DNA of 64,000 nt from Mameliella sp. CS4 (GCF_019392335.1 NZ_JAHXRQ010000011.1:1-64000); one strand, 5' to 3'. Counted from the stretch's first letter, positions 54,718 through 64,000 are shown. Program-made: numbers and translations. The notes: generated by a model not told the origin, from the sequence alone.

Positions 54718-55185
54718 ATGGCAAAGACCGACGATATCACCGCGATGATGAAAGAGATGATGGGCGCATTCCCCATGGACACCAAAGCCATGGATGACGC
54801 CTTCAAGACCACTGCGACCCTGAGCGAGAAGCTGTCCGGCGTCGCGCTGGAAGCCGCCAAGAAATCAACCGAACTGTCGGCCAGCTGGACCAAAGACACC
54901 TTGTCCAAGATGACCGAGATGTCGAAAGCCAAGGCAGAGCCGGCCGACTACGCCAAGTCGATGACCGATTTCGCATCCGCTCAGGCAGAGATCGCAGCAG
55001 AAAACACCTCGGCCTTCGCCGAGATCGCCAAGAAGGTCCAGATGGACACCGTCGAGCTGCTGATGGCTGCTGGCAAGGATTATTCCGAGGACGCCTCCGC
55101 GGCGGTCAAGAAGGCCACCGACGAGATGACGGCGACCGCCAACAAGGCGACGACCACCGCCAAGAAGGCCGCAACGGCCAAGTAA
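54718..55185 (+). CDS. phaP: Phasin PhaP, second copy
   Basis: A 155-residue phasin nearly collinear with the first copy, including A-M-M-K-E-M-M-G-A-F-P and K-V-Q-M-D-T-V-E-L-L-M-A-A-G-K-D, with differences in the C-terminal Lys/Ala/Thr tail. GAAGGATC lies nine bases upstream of ATG. Separate PhaR boxes and terminator allow independent control. Confidence 0.92.
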   Translation: MAKTDDITAMMKEMMGAFPMDTKAMDDAFKTTATLSEKLSGVALEAAKKSTELSASWTKDTLSKMTEMSKAKAEPADYAKSMTDFASAQAEIAAENTSAFAEIAKKVQMDTVELLMAAGKDYSEDASAAVKKATDEMTATANKATTTAKKAATAK

Positions 55186-55242
55186 TTCGGTTTAGACCGG
55201 ACGGGAATTGCGCCTTTCCTCCCACACAGGCGCAAGGACCTG

Positions 55243-55275
55243 GGGCAGGATCTTCGGATCCTGCCCTTTTCTTTT
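55243..55275 (+). terminator. Terminator of phasin copy 2
   Basis: GGGCAGGATC-TTCG-GATCCTGCCC followed by TTTTCTTTT; it duplicates the terminator of the first copy. Confidence 0.9.
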
Positions 55276-55292
55276 GGTCCGCATGGCCGAAA

Positions 55293-55326
55293 CGAAAAAG
55301 GGCGCGACCCGGCGTGTCGCGCCCTT
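55293..55326 (-). terminator. scoAB terminator
   Basis: AAGGGCGCGAC (55298-55308) pairs with GTCGCGCCCTT (55316-55326); on the minus strand it is followed by a T-run, so it ends the scoA-scoB transcript. Confidence 0.8.
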
Positions 55327-55348
55327 CGATCCGAGATCTTTCCGGGGA

Positions 55349-55972
55349 TCAGACGAGGGTTGCCTCGGTCGCGGCGCGCAGCTCTTCCTCGGTCACGCCC
55401 TCGGCGCATTCGACGATTTTCAAACCGCCTTCAACCACGTCGAGAACGCCCAGGTTGGTGATGATCCGGTCGACCACGCCCTTGCCCGTCAGGGGCAACG
55501 TGCATTCCTTGAGCAGCTTCGAGTCACCGTGCTTGTTGGTGTGGTCCATCACCACGACCACCTTCTCGACACCGGCCACGAGATCCATCGCGCCGCCCAT
55601 GCCCTTGACCAGCTTGCCCGGGATCATCCAGTTCGCCAGGTCGCCATTCTCGGCCACTTCCATCGCGCCCAGAATCGCCGCCGCGATCTTGCCGCCGCGG
55701 ATCATGCCAAAGGACATGGCGCTGTCAAAATAGGATGTCCGCGCCAGTTCCGTGATGGTCTGCTTGCCGGCGTTGATCAGGTCCGGGTCCTCTTCGCCCT
55801 CGAAAGGAAACGGCCCCATGCCCAGCATGCCGTTTTCCGATTGTAGCGTGATGTCCTTGTCGCCCACGTAGTTGGCGACCAGCGTCGGGATACCGATCCC
55901 GAGGTTCACGTACATGCCGTCTTCGAGTTCCTGAGCCGCGCGCGCGGCCATCTGGTTACGATCCCAGGGCAT
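55349..55972 (-). CDS. scoB: 3-oxoacid CoA-transferase subunit B
   Basis: A 207-residue subunit with the catalytic Glu in L-Q-S-E-N-G-M-L-G and the G-I-G-I-P-T-L-V family block. With ScoA it moves CoA from succinyl-CoA to acetoacetate, letting the cell use 3-hydroxybutyrate released by PhaZ. The start overlaps the scoA stop. Confidence 0.93.
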   Translation of the reverse strand: MPWDRNQMAARAAQELEDGMYVNLGIGIPTLVANYVGDKDITLQSENGMLGMGPFPFEGEEDPDLINAGKQTITELARTSYFDSAMSFGMIRGGKIAAAILGAMEVAENGDLANWMIPGKLVKGMGGAMDLVAGVEKVVVVMDHTNKHGDSKLLKECTLPLTGKGVVDRIITNLGVLDVVEGGLKIVECAEGVTEEELRAATEATLV

Positions 55973-56676
55973 TACGCTTCCTCCCGCTTGCGGACGGTCC
56001 GCTGTTCGATCCGTTTCTCATGCTCGCCCTGGATGATCCGGTGCACGTAGATGCCCGGCAGGTGAATGTGATCGGGGTCGAGCGAGCCGCGCGGCACGAT
56101 TTCCTCGACCTCGACCACGCAGACCTTGCCGCACATCGCCGCCGGCGGGTTGAAATTCCGCGCCGTCTTGCGGAACACGAGGTTCCCGGTGTCGTCCGCC
56201 TTCCAGGCCTTCACGATCGACAGATCGGCAAAGATGCCTTCCTCAAGGATATAGTGCTCACCGTTGAAGACCTTGACTTCCTTGCCTTCACCGATCTGCG
56301 TGCCGTAGCCGGTCTTGGTGTAGAAGCCCGGGATGCCAGAGCCGCCCGCGCGCATCCGCTCGGCCAGGGTGCCCTGCGGATTGAATTCCAGCTCCAGTTC
56401 GCCGGACAGATACTGGCGCATGAACTCGGCGTTTTCGCCCACGTAAGAGGACATCATCTTCTTGATCTGCTTGGTGTCGAGCAGCTTGCCCAGGCCGAAC
56501 CCGTCGACGCCGGCGTTGTTCGATGCAACCGTCAGATCCTTCACGTCGCTCTCGACGATCGCGTCGATCAGAAGTTCAGGGATGCCGCAGAGGCCAAAGC
56601 CCCCGGCGGCAATCAACATGCCGTCTTGTAGAAGACCGTCCAGCGCCTCAGCCGCCGAACCGTAGACCTTTTTCAT
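55972..56676 (-). CDS. scoA: 3-oxoacid CoA-transferase subunit A
   Basis: A 234-residue subunit with the family pattern [13 protein letters not shown] and [21 protein letters not shown] precedes ATG 56676. It forms a coupled pair with scoB, in the neighbourhood of polymer genes. Confidence 0.93.
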   Translation of the reverse strand: MKKVYGSAAEALDGLLQDGMLIAAGGFGLCGIPELLIDAIVESDVKDLTVASNNAGVDGFGLGKLLDTKQIKKMMSSYVGENAEFMRQYLSGELELEFNPQGTLAERMRAGGSGIPGFYTKTGYGTQIGEGKEVKVFNGEHYILEEGIFADLSIVKAWKADDTGNLVFRKTARNFNPPAAMCGKVCVVEVEEIVPRGSLDPDHIHLPGIYVHRIIQGEHEKRIEQRTVRKREEA

Positions 56677-56793
56677 GGGACTCCCCCTGTTCACCTGAAT
56701 TGGCGCAAGTTGTCGCCGCTCTGCAGCAAAGAGTCAACGCGGGCACGCCGCCCTGGACGCGCCCGCGAGATATAGGAGACGACCTAAAGGGTA

Positions 56794-57360
56794 TCAGATC
56801 AGGCGAACCTGTGTGCCGATCGGGGTGATCTCGTACAGTTCGGCGATCTTTTCATTGTAGAGACCGATGCAGCCATCCGACGACGGGCGCCCGATCTTGC
56901 GCGTGTCGTGGGTGCCGTGGATCAGGTAGGCGGGCCAGTCGAAATACATCGCATGCGTGCCAAGGGGATTGTCCGGAGCGCCCCCTTTGACCGGGCGCCA
57001 ATCCGGGAAACGTTCCATCTGCGACGCGGTCGGCGTCCAGGACGGCGCCTCCTTTTTGCGCACGATCTTGGTGTATCCGCGTTTCGTCAGTTCGTCGGTC
57101 TTGGGAACCGAGGTCGGGTAGACGCGATAGTCGCTGCCGTCCGCGTTCCAGTAGTGCAGCGCCCGGCTGGCGGTATCGCAGACGATGCAGCCAACGCCCA
57201 GGTCGTCGAAGTGATCACGCCAGTCCTGGCTCGAAAAGCTCGAGATATTGCGCCGCACGCCAGTCGACTCCTGGCGCACCTCGGCCCGGGCCCGTGCCGG
57301 GACGATCAGCGCCGCGCCGCCCGCGATCAGCAGGCCGCGGCGGGACAGTCCGTTGTTCAT
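56794..57360 (-). CDS. L,D-transpeptidase (YkuD domain)
   Basis: A 188-residue exported enzyme. The signal carries L-S-R-R-G-L-L-I-A-G-G, a twin-arginine-like start. The catalytic motif H-G-T-H followed by S-S-D-G-C-I-G-L (nucleophile Cys) lies near the C-terminus. It makes 3-3 peptidoglycan crosslinks or attaches proteins. GGAGAGC precedes ATG 57360, shortening the open frame. Confidence 0.9.
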   Translation of the reverse strand: MNNGLSRRGLLIAGGAALIVPARARAEVRQESTGVRRNISSFSSQDWRDHFDDLGVGCIVCDTASRALHYWNADGSDYRVYPTSVPKTDELTKRGYTKIVRKKEAPSWTPTASQMERFPDWRPVKGGAPDNPLGTHAMYFDWPAYLIHGTHDTRKIGRPSSDGCIGLYNEKIAELYEITPIGTQVRLI

Positions 57361-57446
57361 GATGCTCTCCTTGCCTGTATTCCAAGGCAAGCCATACCCT
57401 TCGCCGCGATGCGGCACCAATCACATCCAGTTGACGAAATGTGTCT

Positions 57447-60155
57447 TCAGCTCTCGTCGTCCGCGGCCTTTTTCGCAGTGGATTTCTTGGCGGTAGTCTT
57501 TTTCGTCGTGCTCTTCTTGGCCGCCGGTTTCTTGGCGGCGGCTTTCTTGGGCGCGGGTTTCTTCTTGCCGCTCTTGGCAGCCTTCTCGTTCACCAGCGCC
57601 ACAGCCGCATCCAGCGTGATCTCTTTTGGATCGGTGTCCTTGGGCAGGGTCGCATTGACCTTCTCCCACTTGACGTAAGGCCCATAACGCCCTTCGTAGA
57701 CGCTGAGCGCGCCACCGTCCGGGTGGTCGCCGAGCTCGCGCAGCGGCTTGGCTGCCGCGCCGCGTCCCCGCCCCGGGTTGGCGCGTTTTTCGGCCAGCAT
57801 TTCCACCGCACGGTTCATGCCGATCTCGAAAACCTCCTGGAATTCCTTGAGGTTGACGTAGACCGGTTTTTCCTCGTCCGGCTTCTGGTGCATGATGAAC
57901 GGACCAAAGCGGCCCAGGTTCGATTTGACCACGCCGCCTTCTGGGTGCATCCCGATCTCTCGCGGCAGTGTCAGCAGGGTCAGCGCCTTTTCCAGCGTCA
58001 TTCCATCAGGCTCCCAACCCGGCAGGAACTGGCCGCGTGCCTTGGGCAGCGAGGCCCGCGGCGGCTTCTTGTTCTCGGGGGTGGGTTCGCCGCGCTGGAC
58101 ATAGGGGCCAAAGCGCCCGGCCTTCAGCCAGATCTCGTCCCCCGCGTCTTCACCCAGCAGGCGTTCCTCGCCCTCTGCGCCCTCGCCCGCGATGGGACGG
58201 GTATAGGTGCATTCCGGGTAATTGCCACAGCCGACAAACCCGCCGGTGCGCGAGGTCTTGAGGTGCAGTTGCCCCTGCCCGCATTTCGGACAGATGCGCG
58301 GATCGCTGCCGTCCTCGCGCGGCGGGTAAAGCTGCGGGGCCAGCGCCTCGTCCAGCACATCCAGCACCTCGGAGATGCGCAGCTCTGAGGTTTCGGCGAT
58401 GGCCGCGCTGAAGTCGCGCCAGAACTTGGCCAGAAGGTCCTTGTAGTCCTCGTTGCCTGCGGAAACGCTGTCCAGCTCATCCTCGAGCGCGGCGGTGAAA
58501 TCATATTCGACGTAGCGCTTGAAGAAGTTCAGCAGGAAGATCGTGACGATCCGGCCCTTGTCCTCGGGGATCAGGCGGTTCTGCTCCTTGCGGACGTATT
58601 CCCGCTCTTGGATCGTGGTGACGATCGAGGCGTAGGTGGAGGGGCGGCCGATGCCCAGCTCTTCCATCCGCTTGACCAGCGTCGCCTCGGTGTAGCGCGG
58701 CGGCGGGTTGGTAAAGCTCTGCGTGGCCAGGGTGGCGCCGTCATCGGACATGACGGCATTGCGCGCGTCACCCACCGCCTTCTCGACTGCCTTGGCATGT
58801 TCGCCTTTCAGGGCGCCCGCGTCGAACTTGGCCGCCTCGCCCTGCATGATCTGCGGCAGGCGCTTGTCGTCATCCTCGACCGGCTCGTCGCGCCCTTCTT
58901 CGTAGATCTTGAGGAACCCGTCGAAGAGGACCACCTGCCCGGTCGCGCGCAGGCCCACCTGGCCGTCGTCGCTGCCGATCTCGACAGTGGTGCGTTCCAG
59001 CCGCGCCGCTTCCATCTGGCAGGCCAGCGTCCGTTTCCAGATCAGGTCATAGAGCTTGCGCTGGTCGGGCTCGGACAGGCGCAGGCTCTCGGCGTCCTTG
59101 GTCATGTCCGTGGGCCGGATGCACTCGTGCGCTTCCTGCGCGTTCTTGGCCTTGTTCTTGTACATGCGCGGGCTGTCGGGGACGTAGTTCGCGCCGTAAC
59201 GATCCTTGATCGCATCGCGCGCCGCCGTCACGGCCTCTGGCGCCATGTCGATGCCGTCGGTCCGCATGTAGGTGATATGCCCGGCCTCATACAGGCGCTG
59301 TGCCGCGTTCATCGCCTGGCGCGCGCCCATGCCGAACTTGCGGCTGGCCTCCTGCTGCAGGGTGGAGGTCATGAAAGGCGCGGACGGGTTGCGCGACGTC
59401 GGCTTGGCCTCGACCGAAAGGACCTTCAGCGCGCGTTTCTCGATAGCGCTGACGGCCATTTCGGCATCGGTGAGATTGGCCAGGTCGTAACGGTCGAGCT
59501 TCTTGCCCGCGAGATTGGTCAGCCGGGCCTCGTAGCTCTGCCCGCGCGGCGTGGTCAGCTGCGCCTTGACCTGCCAGAACTCGCGCGGCTTGAAGGCCTC
59601 GATCTCCATCTCGCGCTCGACGATCAGGCGCAGGCAGACCGACTGAACCCGGCCCGCCGAGCGTGCGCCCGGCAGCTTGCGCCACAGAACCGGCGACAGG
59701 TTGAACCCTACCAGGTAGTCCAGCGCGCGGCGCGCCAGATAGGCCTCGACCAGCGGCGCGTCGATGTCGCGCGGGTTCTTCATCGCCTCGCTGACCGCCT
59801 GCTTGGTGATCGCGTTAAAGGTCACGCGCTCGACCTTGGTTGATTTCTTGATCGACCGGCGCTTGGTCAGCGCCTCTTTCAGGTGCCATGAAATCGCCTC
59901 TCCCTCACGGTCGGGGTCGGTGGCGAGGATCAGTTCGTCGTCTGTTTTGAGCGCTTCGGCAATCGCCGCGACGTGTTTTCGCGAATCGTTTGCGATCTCC
60001 CATTTCATCGCGAAATCATGATCGGTATCGACCGACCCATCCTTGGGAGGCAGGTCGCGAACATGGCCGTAGGACGCCAGAACGGTGTAGTCGGACCCCA
60101 GATACTTGTTGATTGTCTTGGCCTTGGCAGGGGATTCGACGACGACGACGGGCAT
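57447..60155 (-). CDS. topA: DNA topoisomerase I
   Basis: A 902-residue type IA topoisomerase: Toprim domain (V-V-V-E-S-P-A-K-A, D-P-D-R-E-G-E), active-site Tyr in I-T-Y-M-R-T-D-G, one clear zinc ribbon (C-P-K-C-G...C-G-N-Y-P-E-C) and TopA C-terminal repeats (G-R-F-G-P-F, G-R-Y-G-P-Y). The last 40 residues are a Lys/Ala/Pro-rich histone-like tail. It relaxes negative supercoils. Confidence 0.96.
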   Translation of the reverse strand: MPVVVVESPAKAKTINKYLGSDYTVLASYGHVRDLPPKDGSVDTDHDFAMKWEIANDSRKHVAAIAEALKTDDELILATDPDREGEAISWHLKEALTKRRSIKKSTKVERVTFNAITKQAVSEAMKNPRDIDAPLVEAYLARRALDYLVGFNLSPVLWRKLPGARSAGRVQSVCLRLIVEREMEIEAFKPREFWQVKAQLTTPRGQSYEARLTNLAGKKLDRYDLANLTDAEMAVSAIEKRALKVLSVEAKPTSRNPSAPFMTSTLQQEASRKFGMGARQAMNAAQRLYEAGHITYMRTDGIDMAPEAVTAARDAIKDRYGANYVPDSPRMYKNKAKNAQEAHECIRPTDMTKDAESLRLSEPDQRKLYDLIWKRTLACQMEAARLERTTVEIGSDDGQVGLRATGQVVLFDGFLKIYEEGRDEPVEDDDKRLPQIMQGEAAKFDAGALKGEHAKAVEKAVGDARNAVMSDDGATLATQSFTNPPPRYTEATLVKRMEELGIGRPSTYASIVTTIQEREYVRKEQNRLIPEDKGRIVTIFLLNFFKRYVEYDFTAALEDELDSVSAGNEDYKDLLAKFWRDFSAAIAETSELRISEVLDVLDEALAPQLYPPREDGSDPRICPKCGQGQLHLKTSRTGGFVGCGNYPECTYTRPIAGEGAEGEERLLGEDAGDEIWLKAGRFGPYVQRGEPTPENKKPPRASLPKARGQFLPGWEPDGMTLEKALTLLTLPREIGMHPEGGVVKSNLGRFGPFIMHQKPDEEKPVYVNLKEFQEVFEIGMNRAVEMLAEKRANPGRGRGAAAKPLRELGDHPDGGALSVYEGRYGPYVKWEKVNATLPKDTDPKEITLDAAVALVNEKAAKSGKKKPAPKKAAAKKPAAKKSTTKKTTAKKSTAKKAADDES

Positions 60156-60342
60156 GGGGTTCTGCTACCTCGTAAAATTTCTTTGAGGCCTTGCGAGGGC
60201 CTTGTCTTGAGCCGCGTATGGCGGCGCAAGATGTGGTGCGCAAGGAGGATTTGTCAATCCGGGGCGCCGTGACGCTGGCGATGCCGCTTTCCGCGCCGCT
60301 CCGTTTTCGGCTAGATTCACCGCATATCACGGAGAAAGTGCC

Positions 60343-60777
60343 ATGACCCGATTTGCCCCCATTCTGGCCGCCATCGCGCTGGCCATCGCCCCGTTGTCGG
60401 CCAACGCCTGGGAAGAACCAGCACGCGGCACGGCCCTGCGCGGCAACCTGATGGATGCGGTGCGCCCGCATGCAGAATGGGTGCTGGGGGCGCCGGTTAT
60501 CTTCGTCGTAAATGACCTGCGGGTCAGTGGCGACGTCGGGTTTGCCAGCCTGCATCCGGTCCGCCCGGGTGGGCGGGAAATCACGCGGGGCGAGATCCCG
60601 GTCCGGCCCGGCTGGGACAACCCCTTCGACTGGGGCGGGCCGAACATACAGGTGCTCTACCAGCGCTCCGGGGCGACCTGGGTCGCCGTCCAGCACGCCA
60701 TCGGGGCCACGGATGTCTGGTGGTCGGACCCGGCCTTCTGTCCCATCTGGGGGCCGGTGATCCCCGAGTTCTGCTGA
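60343..60777 (+). CDS. Secreted protein of unknown function
   Basis: A 144-residue protein with a signal peptide (1-22, cut at A-N-A / W-E-E) and a small mature domain rich in Trp, Gly and Pro, with two cysteines near the end (F-C-P-I-W-G-P-V-I-P-E-F-C). It lies between topA and dprA on the other strand, which are usually adjacent. No family is recognised. Confidence 0.7.
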   Translation: MTRFAPILAAIALAIAPLSANAWEEPARGTALRGNLMDAVRPHAEWVLGAPVIFVVNDLRVSGDVGFASLHPVRPGGREITRGEIPVRPGWDNPFDWGGPNIQVLYQRSGATWVAVQHAIGATDVWWSDPAFCPIWGPVIPEFC

Positions 60778-60785
60778 CCCCGGGG

Positions 60786-62000
60786 TCAGTGTCGAACAAC
60801 CAGTGACAGCAGCCCGCCCGGCTGGCGCCTGATCTGCCCATCCAGTTCAAGGTCCGTCAGCACTGGCGAGACCTTGCCCGCAGGCGCGCCAAGGTCGCGG
60901 ATCAACTGGTCCTCGGCCACTGGTGAGGGGCCAAGCCGGTCAAGGATCTGCTGGTGCAGCGCCGCAACCTTGCGGAGGGCCGGGTTTCCGGCCGAGGCTG
61001 TCCGGGACGGTTCCGCGCAAGACGCGGCCTGCTGCCGAGGTGCAAGGCCCTCGTCCGGCTTCGGAAGATCAAGTTCGGGCTGGGGCCCGGCGCGCGGCGT
61101 CTCCATCGGCGGCAGCGCCTCGACGATGTCCTCGACGTTGCGGATCAGGCGCGCGCCATCGCGGATCAGGATGTTGCAGCCGCTGGCGCGGGCATCCATC
61201 GGGTGCCCCGGCACAGCCAGAACTTCGCGCCCCTGGTCAAGCGCCGTGCGCGCGGTGATCAGCGACCCGGATTTTGCCGCCGCCTCGACCACCACGACAC
61301 CGCACGACAGTCCAGAGACGATTCGATTTCGGGTCGGAAAATGCCGGGCCACCGGCTGCAGGCCCATCGGTTGCTCGCTCAGCCGGCAACCGCCGTTCTG
61401 ACATATCTCGTCGGCAAGGCGCGTATTCTCTGACGGATAGAGCACGTCGACCCCACCGGCCATGACGGCAACGGTGCCGCTTTGCAGCGCACCGACATGG
61501 GCCACGGTGTCGATCCCCCGGGCCAGCCCCGAGACAACCACGAACCCGGCCTCGCCCAGCCCCTCGGCCAGGCGCCGTGCCATGCGCGTGCCCAGCGAAG
61601 AGGCACTGCGCGCGCCGACCAGGGCGATCATGGGCCGGCGCAGTACCGCCCGGTCACCGATCCCCCAGAGCAGCGGCGGCGCATCGGGAAGTTCGGCCAG
61701 ATCAGAGGGATAACCCGGCTCTCCGCGGCAGAGCAGCCAGGCCCCGGCGCGACGCCCGGCGGCCAGTTCCGCCTCGGCCACGCCGCGCGGGCAGGCCTCG
61801 TATTTTTCGACCCCGGCGGCACGGGCGACATCCGGCAAGGCCTCGATCGCGGCAGCCGCGCTGCCGTGTTCGTTCATCAATCTCCAGAAGGTCGTCGGCC
61901 CCACACGACGCGAGCGCAAGAGACGGAGCCAATCCACACGATGATCTTCCGTGGTGGGTGGGAGTGGGGGGTGAGTGGAAGAGTAGCTTTCGTCGCGCAT
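60786..62000 (-). CDS. dprA: DNA-processing protein DprA
   Basis: A 404-residue protein with an N-terminal helical domain, the Rossmann-like core (L-V-G-A-R-S-A-S-S-L-G, S-G-L-A-R-G-I-D, F-P-T-R-N-R-I-V-S-G-L, G-S-L-I-T-A) and a C-terminal winged helix (about 345-400). It loads RecA onto incoming single-stranded DNA during transformation. A variable Pro/Ala-rich linker joins the core and winged helix. Confidence 0.94.
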   Translation of the reverse strand: MRDESYSSTHPPLPPTTEDHRVDWLRLLRSRRVGPTTFWRLMNEHGSAAAAIEALPDVARAAGVEKYEACPRGVAEAELAAGRRAGAWLLCRGEPGYPSDLAELPDAPPLLWGIGDRAVLRRPMIALVGARSASSLGTRMARRLAEGLGEAGFVVVSGLARGIDTVAHVGALQSGTVAVMAGGVDVLYPSENTRLADEICQNGGCRLSEQPMGLQPVARHFPTRNRIVSGLSCGVVVVEAAAKSGSLITARTALDQGREVLAVPGHPMDARASGCNILIRDGARLIRNVEDIVEALPPMETPRAGPQPELDLPKPDEGLAPRQQAASCAEPSRTASAGNPALRKVAALHQQILDRLGPSPVAEDQLIRDLGAPAGKVSPVLTDLELDGQIRRQPGGLLSLVVRH

Positions 62001-62158
62001 CCTGACCCCGTCTTCTTGCAGGACAAGTGATAGCGCCGGAGTGGTTAATCACAGGTAAACCAAAACGCATTCTGTGCCCGTCACAGGACTAACCCCTTGC
62101 AATCGCGGCAGAACAGAGACCCGCCGGGTGATCCCTGGCGGGCCCGCCCGACGAAGGG

Positions 62159-63580
62159 TCAGGCCTGGGCGCCGCCGACCGTCAGCCCACCGATCATCAC
62201 GGTCGGCTGACCGACGCCCACCGGCACCCATTGGCCCTGCTTGCCGCAGTTGCCCATTCCCGGGTCCAGTTCCATGTCGTTCCCAAGCGCCAGGATGCGG
62301 TTCAGCGCATTTGCCCCGTCACCGATCAGCGTCGCCCCTTTGACCGGGGCCCCCACCTTGCCGTTCTTCACGCGGTAGGCCTCGGTACAGGAAAAGACGA
62401 ACTTGCCGTTGGTGATGTCCACCTGTCCGCCACCAAAGCCTACGGCCCAGATGCCATCCTTGAGGTCGGCAACAATATCAGCCGGATCCGAATCGCCGCC
62501 CAGCATGTAGGTGTTGGTCATGCGTGGCATCGGAATATGCGCATAGCTCTGCCGCCGCCCGTTGCCAGTCGGTTCGACACCCATCAGGCGCGCGTTCTGC
62601 CGGTCTTGCATGAAACCGACCAGCTTGCCGTCCTCGATCAGAACGTTCTTGCCCGAAGGCGTGCCCTCGTCATCGACGGTAATCGATCCGCGCCGATCAG
62701 GGATCGTGCCGTCGTCCAACACGGTCACACCCTTTGCGGCCACCTGCTGGCCCATCAGACCGGCGAAGGCGGAACTGCCCTTGCGGTTGAAATCGCCCTC
62801 CAGGCCGTGGCCTACCGCCTCGTGCAACAGGATGCCCGGCCAGCCGGGGCCAAGCACGATGTCCATGACACCCGCAGGCGCCGATTCTGCCTCGAGATTG
62901 ACCAGTGCGACGCGCAGCGCTTCGCGCGCCTTGGCCTGCCAGTCCTGCGGTGCAAGCAGCCCGTCCAGCGCGACGCGCCCGCCACCGCCCGCGGTGCCGG
63001 ATTCGCGGCGGCCGTTCTCCTCGACGATGACCGATACATTGACCCGCGTCATCGGACGCACGTCAGAGACAAGCGTGCCATCGGCGCGCAGGATCGAGAC
63101 CTCCTGCAGCGAGGCCGCAATTGTCGCCGTCACCTGTACCACACGGCGGTCGAGATCGCGGGTAAAGGCGTCGATCTCGCGCAGGGTTTCCAGCTTGACC
63201 GGGAAACTGGCCCCTTCGATCGGATCGGCGTCCGTATAAAGGTGCCGGTTGGTGCCCGCCGGCGGCGGCGCCATGATCCCGCCGCCATCACCGATGGCCA
63301 GGCGCGCGGTTTCCACCGCGCGTTTCAGCGCCGCTTCGCTGATCTCGGAGGCATGGGCATAACCCGCCACCTCGCCGCGTACCGCGCGCAGGCCGAAGCC
63401 CTCGGAGGAATCATAGCTGGCGGTCTTGACCCGCCCGTCATCGAGGACAAGGGCTTCGGATCGGGCGCGCTCGATGAAAAGCTCGCCGTCCTCGGCCCCA
63501 GAGAGCGCATCGCGGACAAGCGCTGTGGTGGCATCGAGGTCCAGATGGGTCTCGAAGGGGCGAAAGGGAGCATTGGACAT
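62159..63580 (-). CDS. tldD: Metalloprotease TldD
   Basis: A 473-residue TldD: the zinc motif H-E-A-V-G-H-G-L-E-G-D is present, with G-V-M-D-I-V-L-G-P-G-W-P-G-I-L-L before it and the C-terminal G-x-C-G-K-x-G-Q-x-V-P-V-G-V-G-Q-P. TldD acts with TldE/PmbA to cleave peptide substrates such as microcin B17 precursor. No partner gene is in the window. Confidence 0.95.
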   Translation of the reverse strand: MSNAPFRPFETHLDLDATTALVRDALSGAEDGELFIERARSEALVLDDGRVKTASYDSSEGFGLRAVRGEVAGYAHASEISEAALKRAVETARLAIGDGGGIMAPPPAGTNRHLYTDADPIEGASFPVKLETLREIDAFTRDLDRRVVQVTATIAASLQEVSILRADGTLVSDVRPMTRVNVSVIVEENGRRESGTAGGGGRVALDGLLAPQDWQAKAREALRVALVNLEAESAPAGVMDIVLGPGWPGILLHEAVGHGLEGDFNRKGSSAFAGLMGQQVAAKGVTVLDDGTIPDRRGSITVDDEGTPSGKNVLIEDGKLVGFMQDRQNARLMGVEPTGNGRRQSYAHIPMPRMTNTYMLGGDSDPADIVADLKDGIWAVGFGGGQVDITNGKFVFSCTEAYRVKNGKVGAPVKGATLIGDGANALNRILALGNDMELDPGMGNCGKQGQWVPVGVGQPTVMIGGLTVGGAQA

Positions 63581-63721
63581 GTGAAACTCCGGGATCGGTC
63601 ATGGCGTCTGTTGCCCACAGACCTAGCCCATCGGCATCGGCTTGGCCACGGCGGAGGCCGGGCACATTTGGGAAAGGCGGCCGCTCGTGGTAGGCTGCGA
63701 GATCTTTTGGGAGGACGATCC

Positions 63722-63979
63722 ATGCGCACGACAGTTGCCACACTGATCCTTGCCATCTGCGCCACCGGCGCTTCGGCCCAGTATATCGACCTGATCGAAA
63801 TGATACAGGCGCCCCCCGGCAGCGCCGGGGCAACTGTGGACCCGCACACGCGGACCCTGACCATCGAAAAGCCCGGGGCCCTGCCGCCCATGTCGGAAAA
63901 CGTGCCGCACAAGGTGGACGGCGCCGGGATCGGCATAGAGACCGGGCCAGACACCAGGGGCCAACCCATCGGCAAGTAA
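63722..63979 (+). CDS. Small secreted protein
   Basis: An 85-residue protein with a signal peptide (1-19, A-S-A / Q-Y-I-D) and a Pro/Gly-rich mature part with no cysteine. GGGAGGA is upstream of the ATG. I recognise no family; it is divergent from tldD. Confidence 0.65.
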   Translation: MRTTVATLILAICATGASAQYIDLIEMIQAPPGSAGATVDPHTRTLTIEKPGALPPMSENVPHKVDGAGIGIETGPDTRGQPIGK

Positions 63980-64000
63980 CCGGACCTGTCCGCCCAGCGC

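Overview
The window is GC-rich chromosomal DNA with the gene content and order of an alphaproteobacterium of the Rhodobacterales (Roseobacter/Paracoccaceae type). The signs are zur-znuCB divergent from znuA, infA-maf-RNaseE/G-yacG, murA-DUF2948-hisD-UPF0262, lysC-ptsP, phaZ/phaC/phaP with PhaR boxes, dprA-topA and tldD. Nothing was run or searched; family names come from reading the translations, and many starts were re-chosen from ribosome binding sites and ATGA overlaps.

Positions 1-9,330 are the control and early end of a prophage-like element whose remainder lies left of position 1. A small Cro-like gene and a CI-like repressor diverge across three copies of a TATCTGnCAG operator. A leftward lipoprotein plus membrane-protein pair looks like lysogenic-conversion cargo. 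Two further, more symmetric operators overlap a TTGACA promoter at about 2,083 that heads a tightly coupled 15-gene rightward operon (small proteins, a DUF2303 protein, a SANT-like protein, an HNH nuclease, DUF4326, a Gp37/Gp68-type three-Cys protein, an AlpA-like protein). It ends with a tyrosine integrase and a hairpin. No attachment site could be identified.

Positions 9,445-29,000 are mostly leftward housekeeping genes: a secreted Cys-containing protein, a multi-pass membrane protein, zur-znuCB facing znuA across two Zur boxes, 5-oxoprolinase (pxpBCA), a class V aminotransferase-like enzyme with yacG, RNase E/G, maf, a foreign-looking gene between maf and infA, a nitrilase-family hydrolase, an acetyltransferase, a SnoaL-like protein, a LMW phosphatase, UPF0262, an ArsC-like protein, hisD, DUF2948 and murA. 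A palindrome-rich block separates hisD from DUF2948. One tRNA-Thr(GGT) follows.

Positions 29,000-41,000 hold waaA, DUF1178, an SDR and SnoaL-like pair, lysC, ptsP, then a small electron-transfer cluster (a cytochrome c' family gene with an apparent one-base deletion, a Tat-exported multicopper oxidase, a cytochrome c), followed by a likely minus-strand RNA/terminator, an EcsC protein, a GNAT protein and a flavin-reductase protein.

Positions 41,010-44,557 carry the most distinctive accessory cluster: a LysR regulator divergent from a gamma-butyrobetaine-hydroxylase-like dioxygenase, a PhnZ-type HD oxygenase with all iron ligands visible, and an alkaline-phosphatase-superfamily enzyme. This reads as an organophosphonate (TmpA/TmpB-type) degradation operon with an extra third enzyme. 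The rest of the window (44,990-64,000) contains a CatB-type acetyltransferase, a SulP transporter, mtnP, a DUF2927 protein, a LysE-type exporter, apt, the polyhydroxybutyrate locus (phaZ, phaC, two tandem phaP genes each behind two PhaR boxes), scoAB, an L,D-transpeptidase, topA, dprA, tldD and two small secreted proteins. PhaZ and ScoAB would together return stored polymer to acetoacetyl-CoA; ZnuABC/Zur handle zinc; MtnP and Apt cooperate in methylthioadenosine/adenine salvage.
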